DNA of 33,484 nt from the NCBI GenBank assembly GCA_964563125.1, contig CAZLVY010000020.1:1-33484 (forward strand). The letters run 5' to 3'. Positions 33,359 to 33,484 of this stretch are shown in pieces. The notes under the pieces were generated by a model. That model was given only the letters and a program-made list of their open reading frames with translations. It was not told where the DNA came from and did not search any database. How positions within the stretch are numbered: position 1 is the first letter of the stretch; each line of letters opens with the position of its first letter. The position numbers and the translations under genes are program-made. Source of the DNA: UBA1368 sp964563125 (GTDB lineage: Bacteria; Bacillota; Syntrophomonadia; Syntrophomonadales; Syntrophomonadaceae).

Positions 33359-33484
33359 GTATTTGCTAAATATGCTTGTAGCAACCATTTTAGTTTTATG
33401 CTGTATACGTTTAGAATTCTTTAACATGCAAATCAATCGGCGTTTTGCAAAGTGGTTCTGCTCCATAACTCCTCACCACAACCG

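Noticed and set aside
33278..33466. 62-residue minus-strand open frame across attR
   Set aside because: It reads through the displaced tRNA and a terminator hairpin, has no ribosome site and no protein character.

Overview
The window reads as chromosome of a low-GC, anaerobic, endospore-forming Firmicute of the clostridial/Peptococcaceae-Syntrophomonas kind. The signs are a YyaC-type sporulation protein, a T-box leader, strong AGGAGG-like ribosome sites, ferredoxin-linked oxidoreductases, an electron-bifurcating FixABCX complex and a sodium-pumping decarboxylase. I cannot name the species from sequence alone. Most genes from 3.5 to 27.8 kb lie on the minus strand.

Layout. 0-3.5 kb (+): a hypothetical protein, a UBA/DUF4342 membrane-anchored protein, and a two-component regulator/sensor kinase pair. 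3.5-8.5 kb (-): fixA-fixB-fixC-fixX, followed by the C-terminal stub of a UPF0261 (Tm-1-like) gene and its usual partner, a PEP-hydrolase-like TIM barrel. 8.6-12.4 kb (-): a split sodium-translocating decarboxylase operon (alpha, gamma, biotin carrier, beta) behind a roughly 300-nt untranslated leader that contains an intrinsic terminator. 12.5-15.4 kb (-): a 72-residue helical protein and a three-gene ABC-2 exporter. 15.7-19.8 kb (-): indolepyruvate:ferredoxin oxidoreductase iorA-iorB, yyaC and a hisC-like aminotransferase. 20-23.7 kb (-): a DnaD-domain protein, a DnaB-like helicase, an unknown protein and spermidine synthase in one tightly packed operon. 23.9-27.8 kb (-): a beta-CASP metallo-beta-lactamase nuclease, an unknown protein, and an Lrp/AsnC regulator with an aminotransferase under a T-box.

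28.2-28.9 kb carries two small genes around a roughly 200-bp palindromic repeat element bounded by two identical 24-bp hairpins. At 29.2 kb sits an intact tRNA-Lys(CTT). Its 3' half is duplicated exactly 4050 bp downstream, next to the C-terminal remnant of a tyrosine integrase. The 4-kb interval is therefore a small, decayed integrative element. Its cargo is a double-anchored membrane protein, a secreted copper-amine-oxidase-N/MORN protein, and a zinc-ribbon/TPR-like protein split by a one-base frameshift. Paired TGCCAC motifs at 11-bp spacing lie just inside both ends and are candidate integrase arm sites.

How the genes fit together (inference): the aminotransferases and IorAB could turn amino acids into acyl-CoA and reduced ferredoxin. 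FixABCX would couple NADH, ferredoxin and quinone pools, and the decarboxylase would convert oxaloacetate decarboxylation into a sodium gradient. This suits an amino-acid or organic-acid fermenter or syntroph. The novelty candidates are the tRNA-Lys element, the oad leader, the T-box on an Lrp regulator, the DnaD/DnaB/SpeE operon and two families of dispersed palindromes.
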